Assembly (NCBI GenBank): GCA_000827265.1
Contig: KN834758.1
Span: forward strand, 434,001-498,000
From: Collybiopsis luxurians FD-317 M1
Lineage: Eukaryota; Basidiomycota; Agaricomycetes; Agaricales; Omphalotaceae
DNA length: 64,000 nucleotides
Reading direction: 5' to 3'
The notes beneath the pieces were generated by a model. That model was not told where the DNA came from, made no database searches, and saw only the letters and a list, made by a program, of their open reading frames with translations. A program made the position numbers and the translations under genes. Each line of letters begins with the position of its first letter. Position 1 is the first letter of the stretch. Shown in pieces: positions 21,024-31,906 of this stretch.

Positions 21024-24000
21024 ATGACCAAAGCTGACGATCCTCCTGCAATGGCTCAACAGTCAAAGAAGAAACGTAACGACGACGACACCCCCCCTGA
21101 TACTGGTTCAAAGCCTATTCAGTTGCAGCGAAGAAGAGTCTGGAGAGCTTGCGAGAGTTGCAGGTATGTTCAACTTCAATTTCATATTCTCCTCCCATCA
21201 CTCCAATCTCTTATCTAGGAGGAAAAAGATCAAATGCGACGGATGCGAACCTACTTGCTCCCAATGCACTGCGTCAGGATCGCAGTGTACTTGGTTGCAG
21301 ACCAAAGATCGAGGTGCCCTCTGCCTTGCTTGTTTTTTCTTCAATCGCTCAATATCATTTTACAGCTGCCCTCAGTAGACAGTAAGCCTCAACTCGAATT
21401 ATTTTTTTTCATTCCACTTTATCTCAGCTATCATTCAGCTATGTTCAAGAGCTTGAAGCTCGACTCCTTCACATGGAATCCTTATTCTCTCAGATCGCCC
21501 CCGTCCTCAAGCAAATCGCCCCAAATGGCGACAACTCTCTCAACCCTTCCCTTGTAAATAGCTCGGTATCTATCCCACCTGAAATCGCAGCTCCGGCGTC
21601 TGAAATTCTCCGTTCTATTGCGCCTGCGGACTCCCAGCAAACGTCCGCTTTTCCCATCAAAGTCGAGGACGATGTCAGCGAATCCCTTGGTCAGCTTGCC
21701 CTCGACGAATATGGACACATGCGCTGGATAGGTGGTTCATCCACAATGTCCCTCATTCAATCTTTCAAGGCTGTGACCACTTCCCCCCTTAACCGCATAT
21801 CACCTATGGAGGAAGACCCTCGAGCCCCCGGCCCAAGTGCAAATAAATTATATTTCCCTGCTTCTGTTTACTTTGGTAAAGTCCATGCACTACCCGGCCC
21901 TGAAGAGGTCGAATACCCTGATCGAGACCTCGCCGATAAACTGGTATCCTCTTTCTTTTTTGTCATTCACCTCGATACTGACACCCTCGATCAAGGTCAA
22001 TGCTTATTTTGCTCGGTTCCATTTCTTAATGCCCGTTATCGACAAACCCAGCTTTTTACAACAGTATCATAATATTATGAACAATATCCATGATCGCGAC
22101 CTGATTCGCAGCCAAACTGCCTTTATTTCTCTCATCTTCGCCGTGTTTGCCTGTGCCGCGAATTTGGTTCAAGACGACAGACTATTTTCGAATGGTCGGA
22201 CAGACGAGGGTGGGATGGGAATGGTTTATTATGAACGGTCAGTGTCATACGATGTTCAATGTGTCTCTTGACCGATGTTTTTTCTTTATAGCTCTCTCAT
22301 CCTCCAATACATCAGTCATGCGAATATCCAGCCGGCCCATGTTCAATGCTTTATTCTTCTCTCATCATTCTTGTGCTCTATAAACTGCTTGCCGCAGGCT
22401 TGGATTCTCGTCGGGCAAGCCGTTCGGACCGGCCAAGATTTAGGTCTTCATGTGAGTGGCAACTTTTTGTTCTTTATCCAATTCTTTTGACACCTCGAGT
22501 CTAGCGATCACCTCGTAGACTAGTCGTTTCCCCCATCGAGAAGGAAACGCGCCGAAAGATCTGGTGGGGTGTCTATACCCTTGACCGTATGCTTGCTGTA
22601 GCTCTTGGTCGCCCTCTTGGCATCAATGATTCCGATTGCGACGTTGAATACCCTCTGGACGTTGATGATGATAATCTTCCAGAATACTTTAGCGGAGCGA
22701 CCATGACCCAGAACAGCATGTCTCTCATGACCGGCATCATCGCTCTCATCAAACTCTACCAAATTGCAGGTCGGGTTCTTCGCGATGTTTACGCGATTGA
22801 AAACTGCAAAGACCACCTAGAACCAGACAGGAAGGCGGAGTTGCAGCGGATGGTCGAATCGCTGGACACTGACCTCACTCAGTGGTGCGATCAGCTCCCC
22901 GCCGTATTCAAGTCCCAGTCCGAAACCGACGAGCAGGTGTCGATGGGTGCCATCTTGTGCAGCCATTACTACTCTGTGCTTACTACGTTGCACCGGAATA
23001 TGCTTCCCGTGAGACGGGACCAGCCTGTTGCCGCTCCAAAATCTACCGTCAAGGCTGTATCCTCTGCTCGCTCCTGTATTCGCCTCGCGCCTTCAATGAA
23101 AAATGTGGTGCCCCCGTCACATCATCTTGCCTTTTTCATACAGCACCTGTTTAGCTCTGCCGTCATTCTCTTGCTGTATGCCATGCACTCCCCTGAACCC
23201 AGGGCCGCCTCCGCCGCGATGGATGAAGCCAAGAGCACCCTATCGGCGCTTGAATCTTGGGAAGGACAGTGGCCCGGGGCGCGAAAGTGCAGGGAGCTTT
23301 TACTGGAGCTTTCAAACACGGCTAGCGAAGCTATCACGCAAGCACAAGCTGGAACTCAACCACAGCCGGGAAATGAACCAAATATTCCGATATCGGTTGC
23401 ACCCTCAGCCGTTGTTTCGCCCGGTATGCATGAACGTCAACGTTCGCTGTCCAGTGCCAGTCCGAGTACTATTGCCGGAAGAGCGTTGAAAGGAGCAGGT
23501 CGGACACGCAGAACTCAATCGCGGGAGCCAGGCACTACTTCCCGTCGTATGGCTGCCGTCTCGCCTTATCGGGTTGACAGTGAGTGAAATGACCATGCGC
23601 GCATGAACAAGTCTGATCTTTTCAATTTAAACAGCCAACGCTCGTGCCCGATCTTCCTCTCGTAGGCGAGGTCAGAATGAAGACATTGAGCGCGCAGGGA
23701 GCTCCATGGGGCCATATTTCCACAGCTTGTCTAGTCCTACAAGTGGAAGTAATCATAGTTCACCGGCGTCGGGGAACATTCCTTCCCCTATCACAACAGT
23801 AAACGACGGACCGGAAGCCAGCCCTACCCTCGCGTCTGCCCAGACTACTCAAAGTTTCAGCTATGGTTCCCCTGGAATGTCATCCGCTCAAATACCTTCG
23901 CCTCGATACGACTCGTTTGAATTCGGAATGTCTAGCAACCTCAACAATCTGCCGGGGTCTTCGCAGCCGTGGAACAGTCAAGGGGTAGATTTTTATCCAC

Positions 24001-24332
24001 CGTCTGACAGTGTTATGTACGGCGGTTCCAATGGGGTTTTCCCGTCCAATTTGGACCCGTATTCTACCTTTGACTCTGTTCACGACATGAATAGCGGTCT
24101 GAATGGACTGTCGACGACACCTCCCACTGCTTCGTTCGACGCACCTGGGTTACCGTTCCGTGGATTGGAGTTTATTCGCAACTACAGTTCCGGTGGGTAT
24201 TCTGCTGGTGACAATTTTATCGGCGAGCAAGATTCTCTTTGGCAGAGTTATGATCCAATGGCTTTCTATCATCATCCTGATCTTCCATTTACTCTAGGTG
24301 ATCCTGACATCCAAGGTGCTGCCACTGGCTAA
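21024..24332 (+). CDS. Zn2Cys6 fungal-specific transcription factor
   Basis: 976 aa, exons 21024-21163, 21219-21313, 21366-21381, 21439-21943, 21996-22237, 22292-22451, 22505-23579, 23635-24332. The zinc cluster (about residues 43-70) reads CESCRRKKIKC then CEPTCSQC and SQC, with a seventh cysteine inside the middle spacer. A dimerisation coil follows (HYVQELEARLLHMESLFSQI). The fungal_trans middle homology domain runs from about residue 250 to 620, with the hallmark RRKIWWGVYTLDRMLAVALG. The C-terminal third is Ser/Gly/Pro/Asn-rich, a probable activation region. It resembles XlnR/Cat8-like regulators of carbon metabolism, but target genes cannot be inferred, and neighbours do not form a metabolic cluster. 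Exon 3 is only 16 nt. Confidence 0.9.
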
Positions 24333-24848
24333 GTTAGCTGTCGCGCCGTATTCTAATGACTTTTTTGTGTCTTGTTATACTCTGGACTACTTATCATTCA
24401 TGATGATTTTCTTGCTTTCACTTTATGCGACCTACTTTATCTTGTGTCAAGTATTCCCCTTGTCCCTCGATGAACGCTGCAGGTGCATGTACCACTAATT
24501 CATGTATAAGCTGTTTTCGATTTCTCTCTGTATCCTTACCTACCGATATCTTACTACTGAACTAAATTGCATGCTCTCATGTACAATACTCTGTTCCCGG
24601 CTTTGTACTTAGTATCATCTGCGAACATGAACATAATTACTTATACTATTTGTACTAGCACATCTAGTATTTTTAAACAAGCTCGATAATTAAAGGACTA
24701 GAGGGGTCGAGAATTTTTGAGGATGGACGCTCATTTTCCTAATGGGTCTATGGAGTTCGGAGACACCAAACCCCGGAGCGGTCCCGGTGACCTCAATTGC
24801 CGTCCAAACCTCGTCCTCACGCGTTCACCATCTCATCCAACTCCCGCC
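24333..24848. other. Intergenic, Zn2Cys6 factor to acyl-CoA dehydrogenase
   Basis: 516 bp. An ATG at 24723 is in frame with the acyl-CoA dehydrogenase and could extend it by 42 residues, but the intervening sequence looks like a 5' leader. Nothing else is recognisable. Confidence 0.5.
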
Positions 24849-26864
24849 ATGTCGAATCATCCTGTCGTAGAATGGACTTCTGAGGCTTCCTGGGCTATGG
24901 TGAAATGCATGTTCCCTCTTTAAGTCGAATGAAATTCTAAAACCCCATCCGGCGCGCAGGTGGAAGACAAGTTTTCCCCATACGCGAAAGAAACGTTGGC
25001 AAAGCTCATCAAGTTTATGGAAGCGAGTCTTCGAGTTCGTTCCGTAAGATGGAACGTGTTCCTGACAGATTAATTTCCAGGACGAAGTTCTACCAGCGAT
25101 GAAGGTCGCCCATGCTCAAATCCCAGAAGATCCCGCTACGAGGTGGAAGACCATCGTACCTATTGTGGAAGAGCTCAAAGTCAAAGCCAAGAAAATTGGC
25201 CTATGGAATTTGTTTTTGAGCAAGGCTCATTATCCAGAGTTCGGTGTGCCTTTGAGCAATCTGGAGGTAACTTGAACTGTGTGTTCGGATCAAGAGCACG
25301 TATTGATGATGCGTTATAGTATGCGGTTATGGCTGAAATTCTGGGAAGAGGGGGACACTTTGCTCCTCAGGTTGTCAACTGCTCTGCTCCGGATACCGGA
25401 AACATGGGTAAGTGAACGCTCGGTGAGACTTTTTGTCAGGCAGTGGTTCATTCTGTACGCATGCAGAGGTGTTGGCAAGATATGGAAATCGTGAACAACA
25501 GCAGAAATGGCTGATTCCTCTGTTGAATGGAGAGATCCGCTCAGCGTTTGCGATGACGGAGAAACATGGTGCGGTTTGTCTCGGTCATCTTTCGAATTGG
25601 ATTATAAATTTGTATTCTAGTTGCCTCATCGGACGCTACCAACATCCGAACTTCATTGCGAAGAGAGGGAGATGAAATTGTGATCAATGGTCACAAATGG
25701 TATGTTCGAACTGTGGTCATAATTTGAAATTGCCCAATGACCGCTTCAAAGGTGGATATCCGGTGCTGGAGATCCTCGTTGCAAAGTCCATTTGGTCCTA
25801 GGAAAGAGCGATCCTGGCAACAAGAGTGCCTACCACCAACAGAGTATCGTTCTTGTACCTGCCGATACTCCTGGTATTAAGATTGTTAGACCCATGAAAG
25901 TCTTTGGGTACGATGACGCCCCGGAGGGCCATTGCGAGATCATTTACGACAACGTCCGAGTCCCAGTAAGCAATCTCGTCCTTGGCTGGGGTAAAGGGTT
26001 CGAGGTAAGATTACCGTTTGGCGACTATCTCCATCTCTTAACTCGTGCTTCAGATTATCCAAGGTCGTCTCGGGTAAATTCGCGTGTAATTCAAGAAAAT
26101 TCGCGTCTTAATCTTTGTGTTTCTAGTCCCGGTCGTATTCACCATTGTATGCGGTCGATCGGTGCGGCGCAGAACGCGTTGGACACTATGCTTCGACGCG
26201 TTACGGATCCCGCGAAGAAGACGTTTGGCAAGTTCCTCTATGAGCACGGTCCGTATTTCCGTTGGTGGAACTGAATCACTTGATGGCTGAATTTTACAAT
26301 AGGCACAGTCATTGCAGATATTGCAAAGTCACGGGCAGAAATTGAAAGTGCACGTTTACTCGTATTAAGCGCTGCTTTGCAGGTACGTATTTGCGCTAGT
26401 GCGGTATGGAGTCTTTGTATCTCATTCTTGTTCAAGATTGACAAAGTCAAAGCGAAAGGTGCATTGAAGGAGATTGGGATAGCGAAAGTGAGTCTCATTT
26501 CGCCAGGAACTTGACAGTTCATTGATCTCTCCGTCTAGTTCGTTGTTCCTAGTATGGCGCTCCAAGTGGTTGACCGAGCGATGCAGTCGTTTGGTGCTGA
26601 AGGTGTCTCGCAAGATCAAGTACTTGCTTCTGCATGGGCTGGGTTGAGAACGCTCAGAATTGCTGATGTAGAAAATATTTATTTTTTTTACCGGTACGAA
26701 ACGCTGATATTCTCTCATATCTCTAGGGTCCAGACGCGGTGCACATTCAACAAGTCGGATTAAGGGAGCTCAGACGGGCACCGGCATTAGTGGAAAAGGA
26801 TAGGGAATTAAAAAAGAAACAGGCTTTGCTCATGGAAAAGGCTGGTATTAAAGCACATCTTTAG
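24849..26864 (+). CDS. Acyl-CoA dehydrogenase, ACAD10/11-like
   Basis: 453 aa in 13 exons: 24849-24899, 24960-25022, 25081-25266, 25320-25407, 25467-25568, 25621-25699, 25752-26004, 26054-26073, 26127-26248, 26303-26382, 26437-26487, 26539-26667, 26727-26864. Motifs for the flavin dehydrogenase fold: [20 protein letters not shown] (FAD/substrate motif), [36 protein letters not shown], and the helical C-terminus [18 protein letters not shown]. It catalyses the alpha,beta-dehydrogenation of acyl-CoA with electron transfer to ETF; close fungal relatives are often peroxisomal or mitochondrial, and no clear targeting signal is seen with this start. The second intron (25023-25080) begins GCGAGT, a GC donor. 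Exon 8 has only 20 nt. Confidence 0.88.
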
Positions 26865-27037
26865 GCAAGGTTAAATGTAGCCTAGTTGAAGGGACTGTAT
26901 CTAAAGTCATTTCTGTACTATCTATCACTGACAATGACATTTACTGGTATAAGTCTCATTTGCAGACGAGTGGGCGCTAAATTTCCTGTTCTCGGTGGCT
27001 GTGCCAATATTTTGTCTCCTACTTTCACCTCCACCAA

Positions 27038-27646
27038 ATGCAAGCTGCTGCATCTACTTTGCGACAGTCAGCGTCAAAAGCTACGCGTATTTCCAAACGT
27101 CATTCTTCTTCTCAAGCCCCAAAGCCTCCTGCACCCCATGCCCTCTCACGGGACAAAATGCGCGCTCTCATTTCACTCTACCATCAATCCGACACCTTTA
27201 TAACACCAGAGAACCTTTCGTATCGCATTGACCAGGCTTTTACAGGGAAGAGGCGAGAGAACGAGCTCTTTGCGCCGATTCAGCAGCCTGGTCTTTCTTC
27301 CTTGCAGTATTTCCGCAGACAAGCGGAATTGGCGCCGACATTTAGCGAATGGGACCAAGAAAAAAAACGGTTTGTGGCAGGCAGCTGGAGCGAGTCGAGT
27401 TATTCTGGGAGAGAGTGGAAGGTCATTGAAGCATTGTATGGGGTGGATGCTAGTGGTAGATTGCAGCCTTTGCCTGGATTGGAGGCACTGGAAGAAGGGA
27501 ACGGGGGGAATATCGGGCTTCCGCCTTTGGAGGTGGACATGAGTGAGGTTGCTGAAAGTGGGGTATCTCTGGACCGTTCTACTCCTAATCCTAAACGGAG
27601 AAAATCAAAGCAAGTGCAGAAGAAAAAGGGTACTGGTACGCTTTGA
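27038..27646 (+). CDS. Hypothetical protein with probable mitochondrial presequence
   Basis: 202 aa in a single exon, not recognised as a named family. The first 40 residues are rich in Arg, Lys, Ser and Ala without acidic residues (MQAAASTLRQSASKATRISK), as in mitochondrial presequences. The middle (ALISLYHQSDTFITPENLSY) looks like a folded helical domain of about 100 residues. The C-terminus is basic (PKRRKSKQVQKKKGTG). It lies 173 bp after the acyl-CoA dehydrogenase stop and converges with the intact sirtuin. No stop codon or frameshift suggests decay. A small mitoribosome-associated or assembly protein is possible but unproven. Confidence 0.6.
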   Translation: MQAAASTLRQSASKATRISKRHSSSQAPKPPAPHALSRDKMRALISLYHQSDTFITPENLSYRIDQAFTGKRRENELFAPIQQPGLSSLQYFRRQAELAPTFSEWDQEKKRFVAGSWSESSYSGREWKVIEALYGVDASGRLQPLPGLEALEEGNGGNIGLPPLEVDMSEVAESGVSLDRSTPNPKRRKSKQVQKKKGTGTL

Positions 27647-27775
27647 TTTTGCGTAAGACCGCGATGTGTTCTGACCAATTCGCAGAAGGAGGAGCCTCCC
27701 GGCAGCACTGATTGTGTTATACTACTCGAGTTGTTTAATTACTAGATACAATGCTGGATTTATATTAAGCTCAAA

Positions 27776-28803
27776 CTATGCAAGACCGAGTGCTTGGGGC
27801 AGCAGCTCTTCGCATGGGCCTTGGAAGAAAAAATCGGCATATCTGTCTCCTGCAGTACGTTCAATGTTGAATACTGCCACCTTTCCTCCGTTTTCCTGTA
27901 CTTGTTCAGCAAAACCTGCGGCTGGATATACCTGGTAGGATACGTCAATTGATAGAGTGGAGTACTGCAGGTATCGAAAGTTTACCGTGGACGCAGTACC
28001 AACAACGATACATAAATCGGCCTTTGATACAATTTCGTCAATTTCATCGAGCAATGGGATACTTTCACCAAACCAAACAACTCCAGGACGTGCAAGTGCT
28101 CCACATTTGGAACAGCAGGGCAGGGAATCAAGGGATATTTCGGGATCCATTGTGTTCTGTTCGACCAATGTTTCTGTCCCTGCTAAACTCTCGCAAAGTG
28201 GCGAAGACCTATCAAACTTGACGTGATCGCACTCAGTGCATTTGACGTCGAACAATCTGCCATGCATTTCCAGGATTCTGGGAGGGCCGTCTTCTTTATC
28301 CCTCGGCTCTGCAGTTTCCATCTCATGGGCTAAAGCCAGTGCACTTAGTCCATCCACATTCTGAGTTATCAGGGTAAATCTCGAGCCTGGGGCAGTAGAT
28401 TTTCGCACAGATGGGAGCGAGAAACGAGCGATTGCAGTGTGTGCAGCATTAGGTTGAGCTTTTAGAGCACTGAGATGTACAAGAATGATTACGATAATGG
28501 TTCAACATTTGAATGACCAAGTTAAAACCTACGTTTCCCTCCGGTAATTGTAAAACTGCCATACCAGAGACGGATTATGCCGAAAAGCCTCCGGGGTTGC
28601 AAGCGACATGGCGTCGTATTTGCGCCACAGCCCTCCCTTGCCTCGAAAGGTGGGTATACCTGATGGAATGAGAACTTGCATGTAGTGAGGAATTTATTTT
28701 ACAAACCAGAGGCTGCAGATAGCCCAGCTCCTGCGACTACGATTATGCCCCTGGAAGATTTCAGGACTTGCTGAAACTGTTGCATGTTGGCGGACGGAGC
28801 CAT
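27776..28803 (-). CDS. SIRT5-like class III sirtuin (NAD-dependent lysine deacylase)
   Basis: 287 aa, exons in transcript order 28707-28803, 28533-28659, 27986-28469, 27776-27931. All catalytic elements are intact: [20 protein letters not shown] (NAD loop), TQNVDGL, the catalytic His in [11 protein letters not shown], the zinc cysteines CTEC and CSKC, and VVWFGES, GTAST and FNIE. The substrate-pocket pair Tyr and Arg in FYNYRRE corresponds to SIRT5 Tyr102/Arg105, which select succinyl, malonyl and glutaryl groups. The expected role is NAD-dependent removal of such acyl groups from lysines; location is not obvious because no presequence is seen. The last intron (27932-27985) is 54 nt with no in-frame stop, so its retention would simply insert 18 residues. 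It is the source or sister of the diverged copy at 5574-6615. Confidence 0.93.
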
Positions 28804-29002
28804 GGTACATAGCCTTTACGGAAGCTGCCGCAGCGGCACTGCGGAGAGTATATAAACCAGTGTCGGTTTTTCCCTCTATCTTATCTTTCCCACTATCTGA
28901 TAACTTGCACCAGCAGATTAAAAAAAGGGGAGGTTCCGCGCAGCATGACTATAAAATCAAACTTGTAAGCGGAGCGCCTACCGTCGTTTCCCTAATTTTT
29001 AA
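28804..29002. promoter_or_regulatory. Divergent promoter, sirtuin / Apd1-like
   Basis: 199 bp between divergent starts. A TATA-like AGTATATAAACC lies at about 28847-28858, oriented toward the Apd1-like gene and roughly 150 bp upstream of its start. A role in either direction is an inference. Confidence 0.45.
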
Positions 29003-30546
29003 ATGTTCAGTCTTAGGCATCTCAGAACCTCCATCTTCGGCGCAGGCCTCACCCTCGAAGCTCTAGAATCTCAACTCGACACTGTATCCGTTCCATATTC
29101 AGAAGTAGACTGTAGAACATGTCCAAACCCCTGTGATGAAGGTATGTGCAACGCTCGTCTTATCTTCAACAACGATCTCAGTCGCTCAAAAGGTCATGAA
29201 TCATATCCGAATAAATTCAATGTCGACATGGACTCGATAATGTTTGGTTCAGTGAAAGCGTATGGTAGACAGGTGTGAATGTTTCTACTTCTCGCTTAGC
29301 TCGATGCTCAACTATTTTACAGATTGTCATTTCCACCGGAAAAATGGACTGGGATCGAGAGATAACCAGTGCCAAAAACTCTCTGGCAGCCCAAATTAAT
29401 CATGTCATGCATTCCGTTCCCCTCTCTTCATCTCCCTCTGCAACTTCGGAGCTCAAATGCAAGCGCGGAATCCATGTCCCGGGCGTGTTTAACTCTTCCG
29501 ATTCGAACCGAATTTCAATTTTGAACGGCAGCCATCACACCCTTAGTGACAATCCTGACTATGAAACTGTTCTCGTCTTTCCCGACTACAAATTGGTTAC
29601 AGAAGTTCCTCGAACGATCGACGGAGCCAGAAATCTTTGGGATACCGCTCTTTCACCTGACGTGTCTACCCTCTTCCCTGCGAACGAGAAAAGCTCTCTC
29701 AGCAGCTGGATAATACCGTATTCTTGCGTCATTCTTCTATGTATGTGTTCATGTCCTCTACAGCTCCAGTCCCGCGTTTTTTTCCCCGTCCCTATCTGAT
29801 ATCAAGTTATCTGATACGATGATTCTATTTAGGCTCACATAAACGACGGGATAATCGGTGTCATATTGCGGCAGCTCAATTGGGCCAGGGTACGTTTACA
29901 CTATTTCTTCCATTACATTTCCCACCATACATTGACATTCAGATGCTGATCTGATGTTTTTTGTACAGCTTTCACGCAGGCTCTTGAAGATCACGGTTGG
30001 ACTGTGGACACCGAAATTGAACATCCGTCGCATTGCATGGGACCACCGCTTGAAGACCTCTCCGGAACGGATGAAGAAAACGAGGAACGAATAACGAGAC
30101 AGCTTCAGGAGATTGCCTCCGAGAAGAAAGCTTTAATCTTGCGCAATTCTCACACTGGAGGGCACCGCTACGCCGGGAACTGTATAGTGAGTGTCTAGTT
30201 CCCTTGTCGGCCGAGATATTCGGGACATCGAGAGTCCTTTTACTTGGGGTACCCTCGGGTCTATCTACCTCAGGTCTTCATTCCGGTCTGGTCTGGTTCC
30301 TGTGTAGACCTACTATTGAATGATCCTCTCCATTATTCTTTCCGTTAGCCGTAACACTCGACTTACCCATCGATTCCCTAGATTTACACCCCTCAAGGCG
30401 CCGGTGTATGGTATGGCCGTGTCTCTACACACGAAGTAGAATCCATTGTTTCTCAAACCCTAGAAGAGGGGCTGATACTCCCACCGTTGCTCCGTGGTGG
30501 AGTGAACATCTCACGGCCTGGATGCAAATCTTTGCATGATTGGTAG
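29003..30546 (+). CDS. Sucrase/ferredoxin-like protein (Apd1/Aim32 family)
   Basis: 358 aa, exons 29003-29141, 29193-29272, 29323-29740, 29833-29889, 29969-30186, 30382-30546. An N-terminal CRTCPNPCDEG and FGSVKAYGRQIVISTGKMDW start the domain. The thioredoxin-like 2Fe-2S C-terminal part follows: LCSHKRRDNRCHIAAAQLG with the two cysteine ligands, then NSHTGGHRYAGNCIIYTPQG with the two histidine ligands, and GVWYGRVSTHEVESIV, LLRGGVNISRPG. Yeast Apd1 and Aim32 carry a Cys2His2-ligated 2Fe-2S cluster, and Aim32 works in mitochondrial redox quality control. Which branch this gene belongs to is unsettled. The 195-nt intron at 30187-30381 is long for this window. Confidence 0.87.
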
Positions 30547-31148
30547 ATCATGGCTCGCTGTGGAAACTTTGGACGTTTCCCTTGGTTGAAGCAAGAGCGG
30601 CGCGGGTAGTTCCGCATAGATTGCGGTATTTGAAGAATGAAAAGCGGGAACATGGACCTTGGACATTGAATCAATATTATCATGGGATAATCGGGTTTCT
30701 GGAACTGCACGGTGGTGGCCTTATTCTCATCTGTTAAGCTGAACAGAGCAGGATGGGAGGCAGTTTCGGGGTGTGTAAGAAAGTTAAAGCTCATGGGTAA
30801 TCAGCTTTACGCGTAATTCCATTGTAAATTAGTCACGTTCAGATAATTTCGTAGAGTACATATTGTACATTCGCGCTGTATTTAAAACCAGTTTGTTTAG
30901 CATGAATTGCTTCCTCTGAATGTAGCTGATATGTACAGCTTTGACCGATGCAGTTGATTCTCATTCATTCCGCTCTTTACGGTGGCAGGGGCTCACACAG
31001 AGAAGATCTAAAGCTCTTCGAAGAAAGTCAGATAAACTAGATAAGTAAAGTAGCAGACGGACTATCGGAACGAAGTCAATGGAGGGTGTGAGAAGAATGA
31101 CGTTATAAACTTGACCCACTCCTCGAGTCCTCTCGAACATTCCATTCC
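30547..31148. other. Intergenic, Apd1-like to Tim17-like
   Basis: 602 bp. The first 200 bp contain an open frame without a start codon (about 30547-30737, including KREHGPWTLNQYYHGIIGFL) that reads as protein-like but has no Met and no splice donor. It may be a gene relic or 3' UTR. The rest is AT-rich with nothing recognisable. Confidence 0.5.
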
Positions 31149-31830
31149 ATGTCAGCCCCAAGTGGCCCACCAGAAGTTCCAGATGTAAACGTCTTGACTA
31201 GGGAACATAGTTCAGCAGCTGACAGACAGGAGAGCTCCGCAATACAAAAGATCATACGGGCAGACCAAGAAGGAAAAATTCATCTGAATGTTCCGTCCAG
31301 GATGCTCGTCCTTCCTGGCGTCGCATTCATGGTTGGGGCGACTATAGGATTGGTGAGAGGTGGAAGAGCAACTTCACTGCGGTTTCTAGCGGAAAATGCG
31401 CATCGTCCACCGAAAACGGTTAGGGGATGGTATTTTTACAACAAAACGAAAAATTATCGGGTGCTACTGGGTGGGTTTAAAGGAGCAGCAAGAGAGTCTG
31501 GAAAATTGGTAGCAATATCTCTGGGATGGGTAGGAATTGAAGAAGGACTTGGAAGATTAGGGGAACCTTGGAATGAGGTCAAGGAAGTCGGAGCGGGACT
31601 CGGAACGGCTGGATTATTTTGTGCCTTTTGTGAGTAATTGAAAAAAAAAAAGAAAAAAAGGAGAAAAATTGAGGCTTAGGTTGGCAGATAGACTAGCATG
31701 GAAGACGACGAGACAGACAATTTTGCTAGGAGGGCTAATTGGAGGAGTATTGAAAGTATTAGATTCGGCAAAGCGGCTATTAAAGAGGGTAGATAATAAT
31801 TCTGATACTCCACAGAGTGAGAATGCGTAG
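31149..31830 (+). CDS. Putative membrane protein, Tim17-like fold (mitochondrial)
   Basis: 207 aa, exons 31149-31629 and 31688-31830. After a polar N-terminus of about 50 residues there are four stretches of small residues and glycines: PGVAFMVGATIGLVRGG, LLGGFKGAARESGKLVAISL, VGAGLGTAGLFCAFYRLA, and TILLGGLIGGVLKVLD. This pattern of GxxxG-type helices resembles Tim17/22/23-like proteins, but the family-specific signature is not certain. Location in the mitochondrial inner membrane is an inference from fold. The intron acceptor is preceded by an A-rich run. It is followed closely by Sch9 on the same strand (76 bp). Confidence 0.55.
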
Positions 31831-31906
31831 TTCTAGCTTATTGCTCCACATGCTTTAATCATCTTGTACATCTACCACCACCATCTTCATCTATTATCCA
31901 TTATCC

